Shown here one piece after another: positions 9,127 to 18,440 of a stretch of DNA of 41,852 nt. Origin of the DNA: Planctomycetaceae bacterium (GTDB lineage: Bacteria; Planctomycetota; Planctomycetia; Planctomycetales; Planctomycetaceae); assembly GCA_029259815.1 (NCBI GenBank), contig JAJDEJ010000276.1:1-41852 (forward strand), in the 5' to 3' direction. How positions within the stretch are numbered: position 1 is the first letter of the stretch; every line of letters starts with the position of its first letter. Both the position numbers and the translations under genes were made by a program. Below the pieces are notes generated by a model. The model was not told the origin of the DNA. It searched no databases and saw only the letters and a list, made by a program, of their open reading frames with translations.

Positions 9127-12100
9127 TCACTTGTTGATGAAGTCGTCGCGATTCATGAGGATGTTGGCAATCATCGTCCAGGTGGCCAGGTCAGCCGTGT
9201 TCAGATTGGGACTGGGCTTACTTTCGCCGATTTGAACGAGTTCCTGAGCCTTGTCATCATTCTGCTGAAAGGTTTCGTGGAGTTCGCCGGCGGTCGCCGT
9301 CATCTCGTTCACATCGACTTCATTAGCCGGTCGGCTGAGCACGGTTTGCAGTATCCACTTGGCCCGAGAGCGATCATCCTCGAATTGCTCGATAGAACTC
9401 TCGGCCAGGTAACGGGCGGCCTCGACATACTGTGGATCATTCATCAGCACCAGCGCTTGCAGCGGCGTGTTGGTGCGTTCGCGGCGAACGGTGCATTGTT
9501 CACGGGTGGGAGCGTTGAACGCGGCCATCGTCGGCGGCGGCGATGTCCGTTTCCAGAACGTGTACAGGCTACGGCGGTAGAGCGCCGGGCCAGTGTCTCG
9601 CTTGAACACCCGCGTATTGCTGCCCGTAATGGCGACCACGTTCCATAATCCGGAAGGCTGGTAAGGCTTGACGCTCGGCCCACCGACTTCACGCTGCAAC
9701 AGACCACTGACCGCCAAGGCTTGATCGCGGAGCGCCTCCGCATCCAGCCGCACTCGTGGGCCGCGCGAAAGAAATCTATTCTCCGGGTCCTCCGTCAGCT
9801 TTTCGGGTGTGACGATGCAACTTTGTCGATATGTCGCAGACGTCAACATCAGCCTCAGCAGATGGTTAACGTCCCAACCGGACTCGATAAACTCAACCGC
9901 CAGCCAGTCCAACAATTCCGGATGGCTGGGGCGGTCGCCCATCACGCCGAAGTCTTCCGAAGTCTTCACAAGTCCGACGCCGAAGATCGACTGCCAGAGC
10001 CGATTGACCGTCACACGTGCCGTTAGCGGGTGATCAGGATGCACGAGCCACTCGGCCAAAGCCAATCGAGTGCCGGGTGCGTCATTCGGCAATGGGGGGA
10101 GCGCCGCAGGAACACCAGCGGCCACTTCGGCCAGTCGCTGATCATACTCGCCGCGCTGGAGAACCCAGGCAACTGGTGTGGTCGGCCGTTCCTGCATGAC
10201 GAGCGTCGTTGTGGAGCGGGAGTAGATGTAATCTCGTCGCCGCTGAGTGATTGAAAGTTCTCTGGAACGTGCTCGGTAGTCCTCGTCAAGCACCTCCCGG
10301 TAGTAGTGATCCAGTTGGCTTCTGGTCTCTCGGTCAAGATCGTCCCAAGCCGTGTGGGAATCCAGTCGTTTGCTTACCACGCCGTCTGCGGCCAGTAATC
10401 GGACTTCCTCATCATTCACCCAACGCCGAAGGATGCGGACGTCGCTCATGCCTGCTGTCGGCAAGCTGCTCGCGACTTTGAGCGGGACGTCTGCCATTTC
10501 TACCGCCTCGACGTGCTCCTCGGTCGAGTTCCGCAGCGCGATTTGTCTCCCGTTGACGAGGATGCTGATCGATGACGTCGACTGTCCGCCCGAGTAACGC
10601 ACGCAGACGTGCTGCCAGACTCGCGGTGTGAGGGCATCGTTGTCAGGAAGTCGTCCGCTGACGTCGTTTCCACTGCGGTCACGGATCTCAAAGTTGAGGT
10701 TGCCCGCGGTGCCGGTCGTGATCTTCCAACCCACCGTCACTTCATCCGGCTTGTCCTTGTTCGACTCGCTCTCAACGTCGCTCTCCTTCGTGACGGTCTG
10801 AGTTTGATCGAATAGCGTTGTCGAGATCAGTTCGTCCGGAGTTCGGAACCAGAAGCTGATCGTCAACGGCTCGTCACTCCGCAGTTGCGGCAGATCAACG
10901 CTGAACTCACTCTCTTCGCCGAACCGCACCCCGCGAGAACCGAACGGGTGCTCGCTCTCCCATGCGGCAGTGCCGGGGAGATCAATCGCATCATCTTCGC
11001 CTTCAGTGAGTGGCAACCAGAGCAGGAGTTCGTCGCTGGCAATGGGGTGTTCCATGTCGCGATCGCGCGTCGGCCACCATTGGCTAGCGGCGGACTGCCA
11101 GTTCTCTAACTCTTCGTTGAGTGCCCGACGCTGCTCCAGCAGCTGACGCCATTCCTCTTCAAATTTCTCAGCCGCCAGCACAACAACCGGAGGTGTGTCC
11201 TTTTGATTGCCGTCCATTGCGGGCTGCGTCGTGTTGTTGAAGAACGCACCCAACTGGTAGAACTCGCGCTGAGTGATCGGGTCGTACTTATGGTCATGGC
11301 AGACAGCACACCCAGCCGTCAGTCCAAGGAACACGGTCGCCGTCGTCTCGACGCGATCCACCATATACCGCACGTTCAACTCTTCGGGGATCGCACCTCC
11401 TTCGGAGGTCGTGATATTGCATCGACTGAAGCCAGTGGCGATCCGCTGATCGAGCGTGGCATTTGGCAGTAAGTCACCAGCGATTTGGTCGACGACAAAT
11501 CGATCGAAGGGCATGTTGTTGTTGAATGCACTGACCACCCAGTCACGATACGGCCAGATCTCGCGGTAGTTGTCGACATGCATCCCGTGCGTATCGCCGT
11601 ACCTCGCAGCGTCCAGCCAGTATCTCGCCCGATGCTCGCCTGCGTGTTGTGACGCCAGCAGGGTGTCGATGTATCGCTCATACGCATTTGGATCGTCGGC
11701 ACCCATTTCCCTCAGCGGGAAGAACTCCTCCAAAAGTTCGGGCGTTGGTGGGAGACCGGTGATGTCGAATGCTGCTCGGCGAGCAAGCCGGTGAACATCT
11801 TCCGGACCGTTCGGCTGCAGCCCCAATTCTTCCAACTTCGCCAGGACGAAATGATCAATCGCGTTTCTCGCCCACTGATCGACCCCGGTGGGAGCCGGCA
11901 GCTCAGGACGCTCCGGCTTGATGAATGCCCAGTGAGCCTCCCATTCGGCACCGTCATCAACCCATTGCCGCAGAAGTTCCCGCTCCTCCATTGATACCGT
12001 CTTACCGGAATCTGGCGGTGGCATCGTGACGTCTGGATCGTCGCTGAAGATCCGCGAGATCAACTCAGACTTCTCAGCATCGCCTGCCGAGATCACACCG

Positions 12101-12309
12101 CTGTCGATCGCATTCTCGCGAATGTCCAGCCGCAGGTCAGCCTCTCGGCTTCCCGAATCCGGACCGTGACACGCAAAACAATTCTCTGAGAGAATCGGAC
12201 GAATGTGATCGTTAAAACGGATCTCCGGCTGTGTGTCTTCAGCATGAGCCACACTCGCGTGATTCGTGGACACTAACAAACAGACGAAAGTCAGCGATGC
12301 AATCTTCAT
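9127..12309 (-). CDS. PSCyt1-DUF1549-LamG-DUF1553 planctomycete cytochrome
   Basis: A 1060-residue secreted protein. The signal peptide covers about 1-23. PSCyt1 has a heme motif CFACH at 44-48. DUF1549 (about 145-360) has a second motif CAVCHDHK at 334-341. Then comes a concanavalin-like LamG insert (about 427-645, [10 protein letters not shown] to VRILRRW), followed by DUF1553/PSD1 (about 745-1010). I chose the ATG at 12309, which gives a proper signal peptide; a frame opening at 12378 would include two hairpins of the leader and a polar extension. The family is thought to be redox-active because of its heme motifs, but substrate and partners are unproven. The LamG insert suggests carbohydrate or surface binding. 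It forms an operon with the downstream DUF1501 gene. Confidence 0.9.
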   Translation of the reverse strand: MKIASLTFVCLLVSTNHASVAHAEDTQPEIRFNDHIRPILSENCFACHGPDSGSREADLRLDIRENAIDSGVISAGDAEKSELISRIFSDDPDVTMPPPDSGKTVSMEERELLRQWVDDGAEWEAHWAFIKPERPELPAPTGVDQWARNAIDHFVLAKLEELGLQPNGPEDVHRLARRAAFDITGLPPTPELLEEFFPLREMGADDPNAYERYIDTLLASQHAGEHRARYWLDAARYGDTHGMHVDNYREIWPYRDWVVSAFNNNMPFDRFVVDQIAGDLLPNATLDQRIATGFSRCNITTSEGGAIPEELNVRYMVDRVETTATVFLGLTAGCAVCHDHKYDPITQREFYQLGAFFNNTTQPAMDGNQKDTPPVVVLAAEKFEEEWRQLLEQRRALNEELENWQSAASQWWPTRDRDMEHPIASDELLLWLPLTEGEDDAIDLPGTAAWESEHPFGSRGVRFGEESEFSVDLPQLRSDEPLTISFWFRTPDELISTTLFDQTQTVTKESDVESESNKDKPDEVTVGWKITTGTAGNLNFEIRDRSGNDVSGRLPDNDALTPRVWQHVCVRYSGGQSTSSISILVNGRQIALRNSTEEHVEAVEMADVPLKVASSLPTAGMSDVRILRRWVNDEEVRLLAADGVVSKRLDSHTAWDDLDRETRSQLDHYYREVLDEDYRARSRELSITQRRRDYIYSRSTTTLVMQERPTTPVAWVLQRGEYDQRLAEVAAGVPAALPPLPNDAPGTRLALAEWLVHPDHPLTARVTVNRLWQSIFGVGLVKTSEDFGVMGDRPSHPELLDWLAVEFIESGWDVNHLLRLMLTSATYRQSCIVTPEKLTEDPENRFLSRGPRVRLDAEALRDQALAVSGLLQREVGGPSVKPYQPSGLWNVVAITGSNTRVFKRDTGPALYRRSLYTFWKRTSPPPTMAAFNAPTREQCTVRRERTNTPLQALVLMNDPQYVEAARYLAESSIEQFEDDRSRAKWILQTVLSRPANEVDVNEMTATAGELHETFQQNDDKAQELVQIGESKPSPNLNTADLATWTMIANILMNRDDFINK

Positions 12310-12350
12310 CTTCAAATCCGCAGATAGCACTTCTTTTGATGATGTCTCTC

Positions 12351-12416
12351 GTGCCACGGGCACTTTAGTGTCGACCACGGTCGCCAGACCGTGGAATCTC
12401 GCTCTCCGACGAGAGC
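12351..12416 (-). repeat. Three tandem perfect hairpins in the leader of the cytochrome gene
   Basis: Three short perfect hairpins follow each other. GTGCC/GGCAC has a 3-nt loop (12351-12363). CCACGGTC/GACCGTGG has a 4-nt loop (12375-12394). GCTCTC/GAGAGC has a 4-nt loop (12401-12416). In the minus-strand transcript they would end 41 nt before the ATG at 12309. The first also carries CCACGG in its loop region, echoing the second. They could be a REP-like repeat or a folded mRNA leader. None is followed by a T-run, so a simple terminator is unlikely. Confidence 0.75.
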
Positions 12417-12536
12417 GGCCATCCGAACTTCAATAGCTGACAGACCAATGGAATTCTAACACAACTGCTTGTCACCGTGTACAAAGGGGCACAATGGCCG
12501 ATGGCCAAGCATCGACAGGTTCTTCGACGGTGGACT

Positions 12537-12636
12537 CCGGACGCCGTTGGATGAGACTGCCAAGTCGAATCCTGTTGTCGGTCGGCATCTTCCGCTACCG
12601 TGAATTGTGAATGCAGACTTGATTGACGGCGTCCGG
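12537..12636. repeat. Spaced 11-bp inverted repeat
   Basis: CCGGACGCCGT at 12537-12547 is the exact reverse complement of ACGGCGTCCGG at 12626-12636. The 78-base interval also has AAGTC and GACTT in inverted order, so the whole could fold as a long interrupted stem. No target duplication or coding content is visible. It could be a degenerate mobile element, a regulatory structure, or chance. Confidence 0.4.
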
Positions 12637-12715
12637 CAACCGGGGAGGGCTCTCGTCGCTGGCAGCGTGGTCATCGACCCATCTTCAGTCACTGTGGATC
12701 ATGAGAGGACGAGAC

Positions 12716-13780
12716 ATGCACTCGATGTTCTTGATATTAGCGGCGCTGGGCGTCGGCCTGGAACGGCCTGATGTGGAGTTCCAGATCTTTCAGTTCCCCG
12801 CTGACCGGATTCCTCGGATTGATGGGGATGCTGAGGACTGGTCAATCGTTCCGGACTCCTATGTGATCGGCATGGATCAACTTCGAGAGACGGTTGTCGG
12901 AATCGGTGACAAGCATGATCGGTCGGATATGGACGTGAAGGTCAAGGTCGGATGGGTCAAGGGACAGAATCATCTGTACTTTCTGTATGAGGCCACCGAC
13001 AACTACTGGGACTTCGCTCGAAATGATCTGCACAACGACATCTTCGAGATTGTCATCGATGGTGATCTGTCGGGGGGACCATTGATCCGTCAGATGCACC
13101 CGCAAGCTCAGTTACGTGACAAGCTGGAGACTCATTTCCTGTTCCATGGCGTCCATGCACAGAACTACCACATCTTTACACCCGCTGATGGGAAAGACTG
13201 GGCGATGGTATGGGGCGCACAGCCATGGATCAAAGAATTGCCGTATGCTAACGCGGCATCTCAGTACAAATTTCGACATGGCGAAGGCGGGAAACTCGTG
13301 CTTGAATTCTTTGTCACCCCCTTCGACTATGCTCCGCCAAATCCATCCCGTGCTGTGCAGACGAAGCTCGAAGAGAACAAGCGGATCGGTCTGTCCTGGG
13401 CCATCCTTGACTACGACGATGAGCATGCAGAACGCTATGACGCATTCTGGAACCTCTCGCACAAAACGACAATGTATGGCGATGCGTCCGACCTGGTCGC
13501 GTTCCGGTTGAAGCCGATCGAGTCGAGCCTCCGCAGATCGCTGGAGGCGGATTGGTCTTTTCAGGTCGTGGATCGGGCAGAGCGCATCGTTGCGTTTCGC
13601 GACGAATCGTACGGAAACATTACTTCTCGACGTTGGGACTTCGGCGACGGCAATTCCTCAAATGAGCAACACCCAACCCATCAGTATGCAAAGGGAGGCG
13701 AATTCATCGTCTCTCTCAAGATCGAGGGACCCGACGGCACGGATCGACGAACGAAGGTCTGGGACGTGACCCTACCATAA
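12716..13780 (+). CDS. Secreted CBM9-like protein with C-terminal PKD domain
   Basis: A 354-residue protein with a short signal peptide (hydrophobic FLILAALGVG near residues 5-14). Residues about 28-260 look like the CBM9/DOMON-type carbohydrate-binding beta-sandwich (RIPRIDGDAEDWS, then YFLYEATDNYWDFA and DIFEIVIDGD). The last 70 or so residues form a PKD domain (RRWDFGDGNSSNEQHPTHQYAKG). AGAGGA at 12703-12708 sits 7 nt upstream of the chosen ATG at 12716; an ATG at 12701 in the same frame would only lengthen the N-terminus. No catalytic module is visible, so binding to extracellular glycan is the inferred role. It is divergent from the cytochrome operon and followed by a MITE. Confidence 0.75.
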   Translation: MHSMFLILAALGVGLERPDVEFQIFQFPADRIPRIDGDAEDWSIVPDSYVIGMDQLRETVVGIGDKHDRSDMDVKVKVGWVKGQNHLYFLYEATDNYWDFARNDLHNDIFEIVIDGDLSGGPLIRQMHPQAQLRDKLETHFLFHGVHAQNYHIFTPADGKDWAMVWGAQPWIKELPYANAASQYKFRHGEGGKLVLEFFVTPFDYAPPNPSRAVQTKLEENKRIGLSWAILDYDDEHAERYDAFWNLSHKTTMYGDASDLVAFRLKPIESSLRRSLEADWSFQVVDRAERIVAFRDESYGNITSRRWDFGDGNSSNEQHPTHQYAKGGEFIVSLKIEGPDGTDRRTKVWDVTLP

Positions 13781-13820
13781 CAAAACCGCTGTAGCTGGAT
13801 TCGAAAGAAATAGCCCGTGT

Positions 13821-13828
13821 CGAAATCT
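13821..13828. repeat. Left copy of the 8-bp target-site duplication
   Basis: CGAAATCT lies directly against the left end of the MITE and is repeated exactly at 13993-14000 against its right end. Neither copy can be extended, which fits an 8-bp duplication made on insertion. Confidence 0.85.
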
Positions 13829-13992
13829 GGTGGTGGGTCAGTTTGTTCATCATTATCGTGGGTGGCACGCCCTGACGTCACGAAGGGCGTGGCGAACTGT
13901 TCTGGAGCCTTCGATTCTTAGTCCTGCGCTCGCCACGCCCATCCCGTTGGTCTGGGTCGTGCCACCCACTTCTATCAAACTGACCCACCACC
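13829..13992. mobile_element. 164-bp MITE with 17-bp perfect terminal inverted repeats
   Basis: The element starts with GGTGGTGGGTCAGTTTG (13829-13845) and ends with its exact reverse complement (13976-13992). It is flanked by the 8-bp direct repeat CGAAATCT. Two inner inverted repeats nest inside: GTGGGTGGCACG (13858-13869) with CGTGCCACCCAC (13958-13969), and GGGCGTGGCGA (13885-13895) with TCGCCACGCCC (13930-13940). The whole can therefore fold as a long interrupted hairpin. It has no coding capacity and must depend on a transposase elsewhere. It sits between the stop codons of two convergent genes. The family is not one I can name; 8-bp duplications occur with several DDE transposase families. 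Confidence 0.88.
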
Positions 13993-14000
13993 CGAAATCT
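13993..14000. repeat. Right copy of the 8-bp target-site duplication
   Basis: CGAAATCT immediately follows the right terminal repeat of the MITE and matches 13821-13828. Removing the element plus one copy would restore a continuous intergenic sequence. Confidence 0.85.
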
Positions 14001-14064
14001 TCCAGCATTCTGAACTATTCGATGTTCAGCTACTCTGGTAGACGAGTATTGACACTGGCTCAAG

Positions 14065-14985
14065 CTATTTCAACCATCCTGCCAGACGCAGTTCGGTTTC
14101 GAGTTGCTCCATCTGCGGCTCTGTGAGTGCTGAGAACGGTTCACGGGAAAAACCGCCGTGCCGTCCTAAGAGGCTCAGCATGCCCCGATAGATCGGGATG
14201 TCGGCGACGGGCCCCAGCTTTTGGTATGTGTAGAGATGTACAATCGGCAGGATTTCCTTCCAGAGTTCCAACCCGCGTTGAATGTCGTTTTCCTCAACGA
14301 CAGCACGGTACATTTGCAGAGCTTTGTCGGCGGTGACGTTGAGGACACCGCTGATCCAACCATGCGCCCCTGCGGCAAGGCCCTCAAAGGCTGCCAGAAA
14401 GCTGCCGTAAAAGACTCGCATGGAGTCACCGGCCAACAGTGACAAATCATGCACGGGAACGACTGACTCCATCGTGCTCTTGACCATATGCACAACGTCC
14501 TCCTCCACGAGTTGTGCGATTAGGGGTGCAGTGAACGCCGTGCAAGCCGTGTTCGCAGGATTGTTGTAGAGCATGATGGGTCGATCCGTTCGATGCCGAA
14601 CCGCTCGAAAGTGTTCGATGACAGATGACAATGGCGGACGGCTGTAATACGGCAATATCACGATCAGAGAGTCGACACCGATCTGCTGCGCGTTCCGTGA
14701 GATCTCGATCGTGAGCTTTGTGGAGGCGTGTCCGGTCCCTGCGATGATCGGCAATTTGCCGCTGAAGTTCTCGACGGCCAGACGACAAAGTTGCAACCGC
14801 TCTTCAATCGTCAGCGAGATGAATTCGCCACTGGTTCCAGCGACGACCAAGCCATGCACTCCCTGAGCCACCAACCAGTGCCAATGATCCAACGTAGCGC
14901 GTTGATCGAGATTCCCTTGCACGTCAAAGAACGTCATCCCCGCCGGAAATATCCCACGATAAGGAGTCAAATCAAACGTTGGCAT
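14065..14985 (-). CDS. DapA/NanA-family class I aldolase
   Basis: A 306-residue TIM-barrel lyase of the dihydrodipicolinate synthase/N-acetylneuraminate lyase family. Visible landmarks are GTSGE (50-54, carboxylate binding), Y140 in IMLYNNP, and the Schiff-base lysine K169 in HMVKST. The length is normal for the family. Members cleave or form 2-keto acids, using pyruvate as one partner. Location near two acid-sugar dehydratase-type enzymes favours a 2-keto-3-deoxy sugar acid aldolase over lysine biosynthesis, but the sequence does not settle the substrate. A purine-rich GAGAAGAG just before the ATG can serve as ribosome site. No signal peptide is present, so it acts in the cytosol. Confidence 0.85.
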   Translation of the reverse strand: MPTFDLTPYRGIFPAGMTFFDVQGNLDQRATLDHWHWLVAQGVHGLVVAGTSGEFISLTIEERLQLCRLAVENFSGKLPIIAGTGHASTKLTIEISRNAQQIGVDSLIVILPYYSRPPLSSVIEHFRAVRHRTDRPIMLYNNPANTACTAFTAPLIAQLVEEDVVHMVKSTMESVVPVHDLSLLAGDSMRVFYGSFLAAFEGLAAGAHGWISGVLNVTADKALQMYRAVVEENDIQRGLELWKEILPIVHLYTYQKLGPVADIPIYRGMLSLLGRHGGFSREPFSALTEPQMEQLETELRLAGWLK

Positions 14986-15099
14986 ATTCTCTTCTCACCA
15001 CTTGGAACGATCGACAATCGCAATACAGTTCGGCGACGATCAGCAACGAAACGAATTCTTGTCAGTGCAACCCATTGTCGAAATGACTGCTCCGACCGA

Positions 15100-15112
15100 T
15101 CTTAGTCTAAGA
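15100..15112. promoter_or_regulatory. Possible operator palindrome between divergent genes
   Basis: TCTTAG-T-CTAAGA is a perfect palindrome at 15100-15112 in the 279-base gap between the aldolase gene (minus) and the dehydratase gene (plus). It could bind a regulator shared by both. A TTGACA at 15123-15128 lies just beside it, but I find no matching -10 box at a normal distance. The evidence is positional only. Confidence 0.25.
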
Positions 15113-15264
15113 CTGAGCTTCGTTGACATCCTTGCCCGCTCATCAGTGCCATGCCTACACTCGATGCCATCGGCTGAGTCAAATACTCCACTCAAAGCTG
15201 ATTCATCAAGATGACTGCCCCGGCGCTGCGATTCTCACTCAATGGTTCGACTTGGAGCGACTCA

Positions 15265-16506
15265 ATGGACCGTAGATCATTCTTAAAAACAGGAGCCATC
15301 GCAGGGCTGGCTCAGGCGATCGGTGGTCATGCTCTCTTCCCGCAAGCCGTCCTTGCCGAGCTTCCACGGAATCTCAAAGTCACTGAGCTCAAGGTCATCC
15401 CGGTTTGGAACGGTTCGATGACCTACGTGTTTGTCAAATTGTATACGAACGAGGGAATCACCGGTGTCGGTGAGGGAGGCATTCGGGGACGCGCCGGGAC
15501 GATGATCGCAGCCATCCAGGAGCACGAGCGGTATATCGTCGGCAAGAACCCACTGCAGATTGAGAAACATTGGCAGGCGATGTACCGCTGGCCACGCTGG
15601 CGTGGGGGACCGATCTTGAACAGCGCTGTCAGTGCCATTGACATCGCCCTGTGGGATATCGCCGGCAAGGTCCTCGATGCTCCGATCTACCAGTTGTTGG
15701 GAGGTGCTGCGAAGGACAAAATCCGACTGTATATCGGCGGCGGCTCGGCTGAAGGCGTGCATCGTGCGAAAGAGCTGGGCTTCAACGCCTGCAAGACCGG
15801 TCCGAACATCGCAGAAAACGGAGTGCTTCGCCAACCGTGGGATGTCGATGCCGAAGTCAAACGCCTGCGGGAAATGCGCGATGCAGGTGGAAAGGACTTC
15901 GACATCCTGTACGACGCCCACACGACATTGACTCCGGAGATGGCGCTCGAACTCTGTCGAAAGATCGAGGAGATTCGTCCATTCTTTGTCGAAGAACCGA
16001 TGCTGACGTCGGATCTCGGAAAGATGAAATGGCTCGCGGAACATGTCAACGTTCCGCTCTGTCAGGGGGAAAGCCAGTTCATGAAGTTCGGGTTACAGGA
16101 AATGATTGATCAGCACGTGATCAGCTATATCAACCCGGATGTGATCCATGCGGGCGGCATCTCCGAATGCAAGAAGCTCGCAGCCATGGCGGAAGCGCAC
16201 TTCATCAATGTGGCCTTGCATAACGCTCAAAGCCCCGTGATGACACTCGCTGGACTTCACGTCAATGCCTGCACGACGAACTGTGTGATTCACGAATTCA
16301 ACCAGGCGCGCAAGTATGAGGCGTGGGAAGAAGACCTGTATGGGGGCGTCCACATTGAGTATGCGGACGGATATGCGGCACTTCCGCCCGGCCCCGGGCT
16401 AGGAATCGATATCGATGAAGAAGCCGCCCAGGCTCGTCCCGGTCGCCCGTTCATCGAGACACGAGGCACTCTGAAGTGGCCGGATGGCTCTGTGGGCGAC
16501 ACTTGA
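15265..16506 (+). CDS. Tat-signal enolase-superfamily dehydratase (galactonate dehydratase-like)
   Basis: A 413-residue mandelate racemase/muconate lactonizing-type enzyme. Metal ligands fit D217, E243 and E269. Acid/base candidates are H219 (in YDAHTTL) and H319 (in ALHNAQSP). These spacings (26, 26 and 100 residues) agree with those I recall for D-galactonate dehydratase (DgoD). Its N-terminus has a twin-arginine signal (DRRSFLKTGAIAG) that would place it outside the cytoplasm, which is unusual for this superfamily but common in planctomycetes. GGAG at 15254-15257 precedes the chosen ATG by 7 nt; an upstream ATG at 15211 would bury the Tat motif inside the chain. Likely reaction: dehydration of an aldonic acid to a 2-keto-3-deoxy acid. 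The exact sugar is unknown. Confidence 0.83.
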   Translation: MDRRSFLKTGAIAGLAQAIGGHALFPQAVLAELPRNLKVTELKVIPVWNGSMTYVFVKLYTNEGITGVGEGGIRGRAGTMIAAIQEHERYIVGKNPLQIEKHWQAMYRWPRWRGGPILNSAVSAIDIALWDIAGKVLDAPIYQLLGGAAKDKIRLYIGGGSAEGVHRAKELGFNACKTGPNIAENGVLRQPWDVDAEVKRLREMRDAGGKDFDILYDAHTTLTPEMALELCRKIEEIRPFFVEEPMLTSDLGKMKWLAEHVNVPLCQGESQFMKFGLQEMIDQHVISYINPDVIHAGGISECKKLAAMAEAHFINVALHNAQSPVMTLAGLHVNACTTNCVIHEFNQARKYEAWEEDLYGGVHIEYADGYAALPPGPGLGIDIDEEAAQARPGRPFIETRGTLKWPDGSVGDT

Positions 16507-16612
16507 GCAGTCCATACGGTCAATACCGAAAAGGGGTAGCATTCCAATCGCTGTCGCTCAGTCTCGACTGCCGCGATGGTACTGTCAATGAGATCTGAGA
16601 CGCGGAGAAGCC

Positions 16613-17665
16613 ATGTCTGAACCGACACGTTATCCGGAGCATGAAGTTTCGGGAAAACCGAGAGAACTCGGCCAGCAAATCGGCGAGTCGACGCGCGAGC
16701 AGATTCGCGGATTTTGTGCCTCTGCAATCGAACAGGTCAATCGCACCGTTTCGATTTCGCGCGATTCGGCAACCGATGTCGCGCAACAGAGCTTGCGATT
16801 CGCAGAGGCCTACGCACCCGAGATGGTCGAGGAACTGCGAGGGACTGCCGAAGCGTCAGGCGTGTCGATGGATGACATCATGCTGCTGCAAGTCCGGAAC
16901 CAGTTGCAGCCCGATGCGCTCGAGGGTTGCACTTCTCTCGCAGCGAACGGACGAGGAACCCCAATCGTCGCCCAGAACTGGGACAATGATCCGGCTCTTG
17001 ACGAGTTCAATGTTGTCCTGACACGCAAGCCGGAGGGAAGGCCGGCTCTCACGACGATCGGACAGGCTGGACTCATCGGCTATATCGGCTTCAACGACCA
17101 GGGAATCGGTCTCTGCCTGAACACACTGCCGGCTCCCAGCCATCGAGTGGGTGTGCCTCACTACTTCCTCGTGCGGGCGATCCTCGAATCTGTCTCGCTC
17201 GATGAAGCGACCGAAGCAGTCCGTCGAGCCGATCGCGCGATCCCAGCGAACGTGATGCTCATCACGCCACAGGGTCCGGCTGATCTGGAAATCACGATTG
17301 ATGGAGTCCGTGTGCTAACGGGTGATGACTCGAATCTCGCCACGCACACGAACCATTGTCTGCATCCGGAACTGCTCTCGATCAACGAGCAGTTTCCAGA
17401 ATTGATCCAGTCGCACGATAGGATTCACCGGATCGGGGAGTTGCTCAGCACGGCTGGCGAGGGAGTGTCGGTCGAGATGGTGCAGCAGGGACTGTCCGAC
17501 CATCTGAATCACCCGCGGTCCATCTGCCGCCATCCGAATAACGACCCCACGCATGGGTTCTGGAGTACCGTCTTCTCGGTAATCATTGAACTGGAAGAAC
17601 GACGCATGCTGATCGCTCGCGGCACGCCGTGCAATCACGCGTATGAGCTGTACAAGATGCGATAG
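16613..17665 (+). CDS. C45-family autoproteolytic acyltransferase/hydrolase
   Basis: A 350-residue Ntn-hydrolase-like protein resembling acyl-CoA:6-aminopenicillanic acid acyltransferase (peptidase family C45). The conserved EGCTSLA segment places the likely nucleophile at C106, which in the family becomes the N-terminus of the beta chain after self-cleavage between G105 and C106. The following NWDNDPAL and GLIGYIGFNDQGIGLCLN segments are also family-typical. GGAG at 16604-16607 precedes the ATG. There is no signal peptide. Family members hydrolyse or transfer acyl groups on amides; the substrate here is unknown. It lies 106 bases after the dehydratase gene on the same strand and may be cotranscribed with it. 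Confidence 0.85.
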   Translation: MSEPTRYPEHEVSGKPRELGQQIGESTREQIRGFCASAIEQVNRTVSISRDSATDVAQQSLRFAEAYAPEMVEELRGTAEASGVSMDDIMLLQVRNQLQPDALEGCTSLAANGRGTPIVAQNWDNDPALDEFNVVLTRKPEGRPALTTIGQAGLIGYIGFNDQGIGLCLNTLPAPSHRVGVPHYFLVRAILESVSLDEATEAVRRADRAIPANVMLITPQGPADLEITIDGVRVLTGDDSNLATHTNHCLHPELLSINEQFPELIQSHDRIHRIGELLSTAGEGVSVEMVQQGLSDHLNHPRSICRHPNNDPTHGFWSTVFSVIIELEERRMLIARGTPCNHAYELYKMR

Positions 17666-17807
17666 CCTCAGTCACGATTTGGGTCACCGAACAGCCGGAG
17701 TTGGGAGCGACCTTGGACCGCGACCAATCCCACCCACTGGCACAAACCGTGTTCCATTTGCAACACTACTGATCGAACTCTTTCCTTCTCGTTTCTGGAA
17801 ACTATCG

Positions 17808-18437
17808 ATGCACATCTCAACTCCTCGTTTCGTTCTGGGCGTGACCACATGGCTCATTCTCTTTTCCGTGACCGATGCGATCGCGGAAGATGCCAAGTGG
17901 ATTTCGCTGTTTGATGGCACGTCACTCGACGGTTGGGAGAGCGTCGGCAACAAAGAGAGTGTTTGGGAGGTAGAAGACAGGACAATGACCGGATCGGGAC
18001 CGGGGTCAATGCTCGTCTGCACGAACGGGCCGTATAAGAACTTCCGCTACCGTGCGGAAGTCAAGATCAGCGATGGCGGCAACTCGGGTTTGTACTTTCG
18101 CACAACCGAGAAGCCAAGTTTCGCGGATGGCTACGAAGCTCAAATCGACAGCACCCACAGGGATCCGATTCGTACGGGATCGCTGTATGGTTTCTGCCAT
18201 GTCTACCAGCAACTCGTGAAGCCTGATACGTGGTTCACGTACGAAGTTGAGGTCCGTGATGATGTGTGGCGAGGCCGGGAGATGACCCGGATCAAGATCA
18301 CCGTCGATGGGAATGAACTCTATGAGTACATGGATTTTGATCGGACGTTCAAGGATGGGTACTTCGCCTTCCAGCACCACGATCCGGGCAGCAAGGTGAA
18401 CATTCGCAAGGTCGAGGTCATGCCACTGGCAGACTGA
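17808..18437 (+). CDS. DUF1080 protein (3-keto-disaccharide hydrolase family), single domain
   Basis: A 209-residue secreted protein with a signal peptide (about 1-25, ending AIA). The rest is one DUF1080 domain, a concanavalin-like sandwich that opens with ISLFDGTSLDGWE and has the typical GGNSGLYFRT segment near residue 98. Some members of this family have been shown to cleave 3-keto-glycosides made by an oxidoreductase, so a role in oxidative glycoside breakdown is plausible. The ATG at 17808 has GGAA 7 nt upstream and gives a proper signal peptide; an upstream opening at 17643 does not. It precedes a two-domain paralogue by 76 bases. Confidence 0.85.
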   Translation: MHISTPRFVLGVTTWLILFSVTDAIAEDAKWISLFDGTSLDGWESVGNKESVWEVEDRTMTGSGPGSMLVCTNGPYKNFRYRAEVKISDGGNSGLYFRTTEKPSFADGYEAQIDSTHRDPIRTGSLYGFCHVYQQLVKPDTWFTYEVEVRDDVWRGREMTRIKITVDGNELYEYMDFDRTFKDGYFAFQHHDPGSKVNIRKVEVMPLAD

Positions 18438-18440
18438 CCC

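Larger units (their letters stand above)
12310..12715. other. Divergent intergenic region rich in inverted repeats
   Basis: This 406-base gap separates two divergent secreted-protein genes. It contains the triple hairpin (12351-12416) and an 11-bp inverted repeat (12537-12547 with 12626-12636). Short open frames inside it have no ribosome site or recognisable protein, so I see no gene. It should contain promoters for both directions, but none matches a clear sigma70 consensus. Confidence 0.6.

Noticed and set aside
12456-12692. A 78-codon minus-strand frame in the divergent gap
   Set aside because: It has no ribosome site, no recognisable sequence and lies over inverted repeats. It also covers the expected promoter region.
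15123-15128. Perfect TTGACA as a promoter of the Tat-exported dehydratase
   Set aside because: No acceptable -10 box lies 15 to 19 bases downstream, so it may be coincidental.
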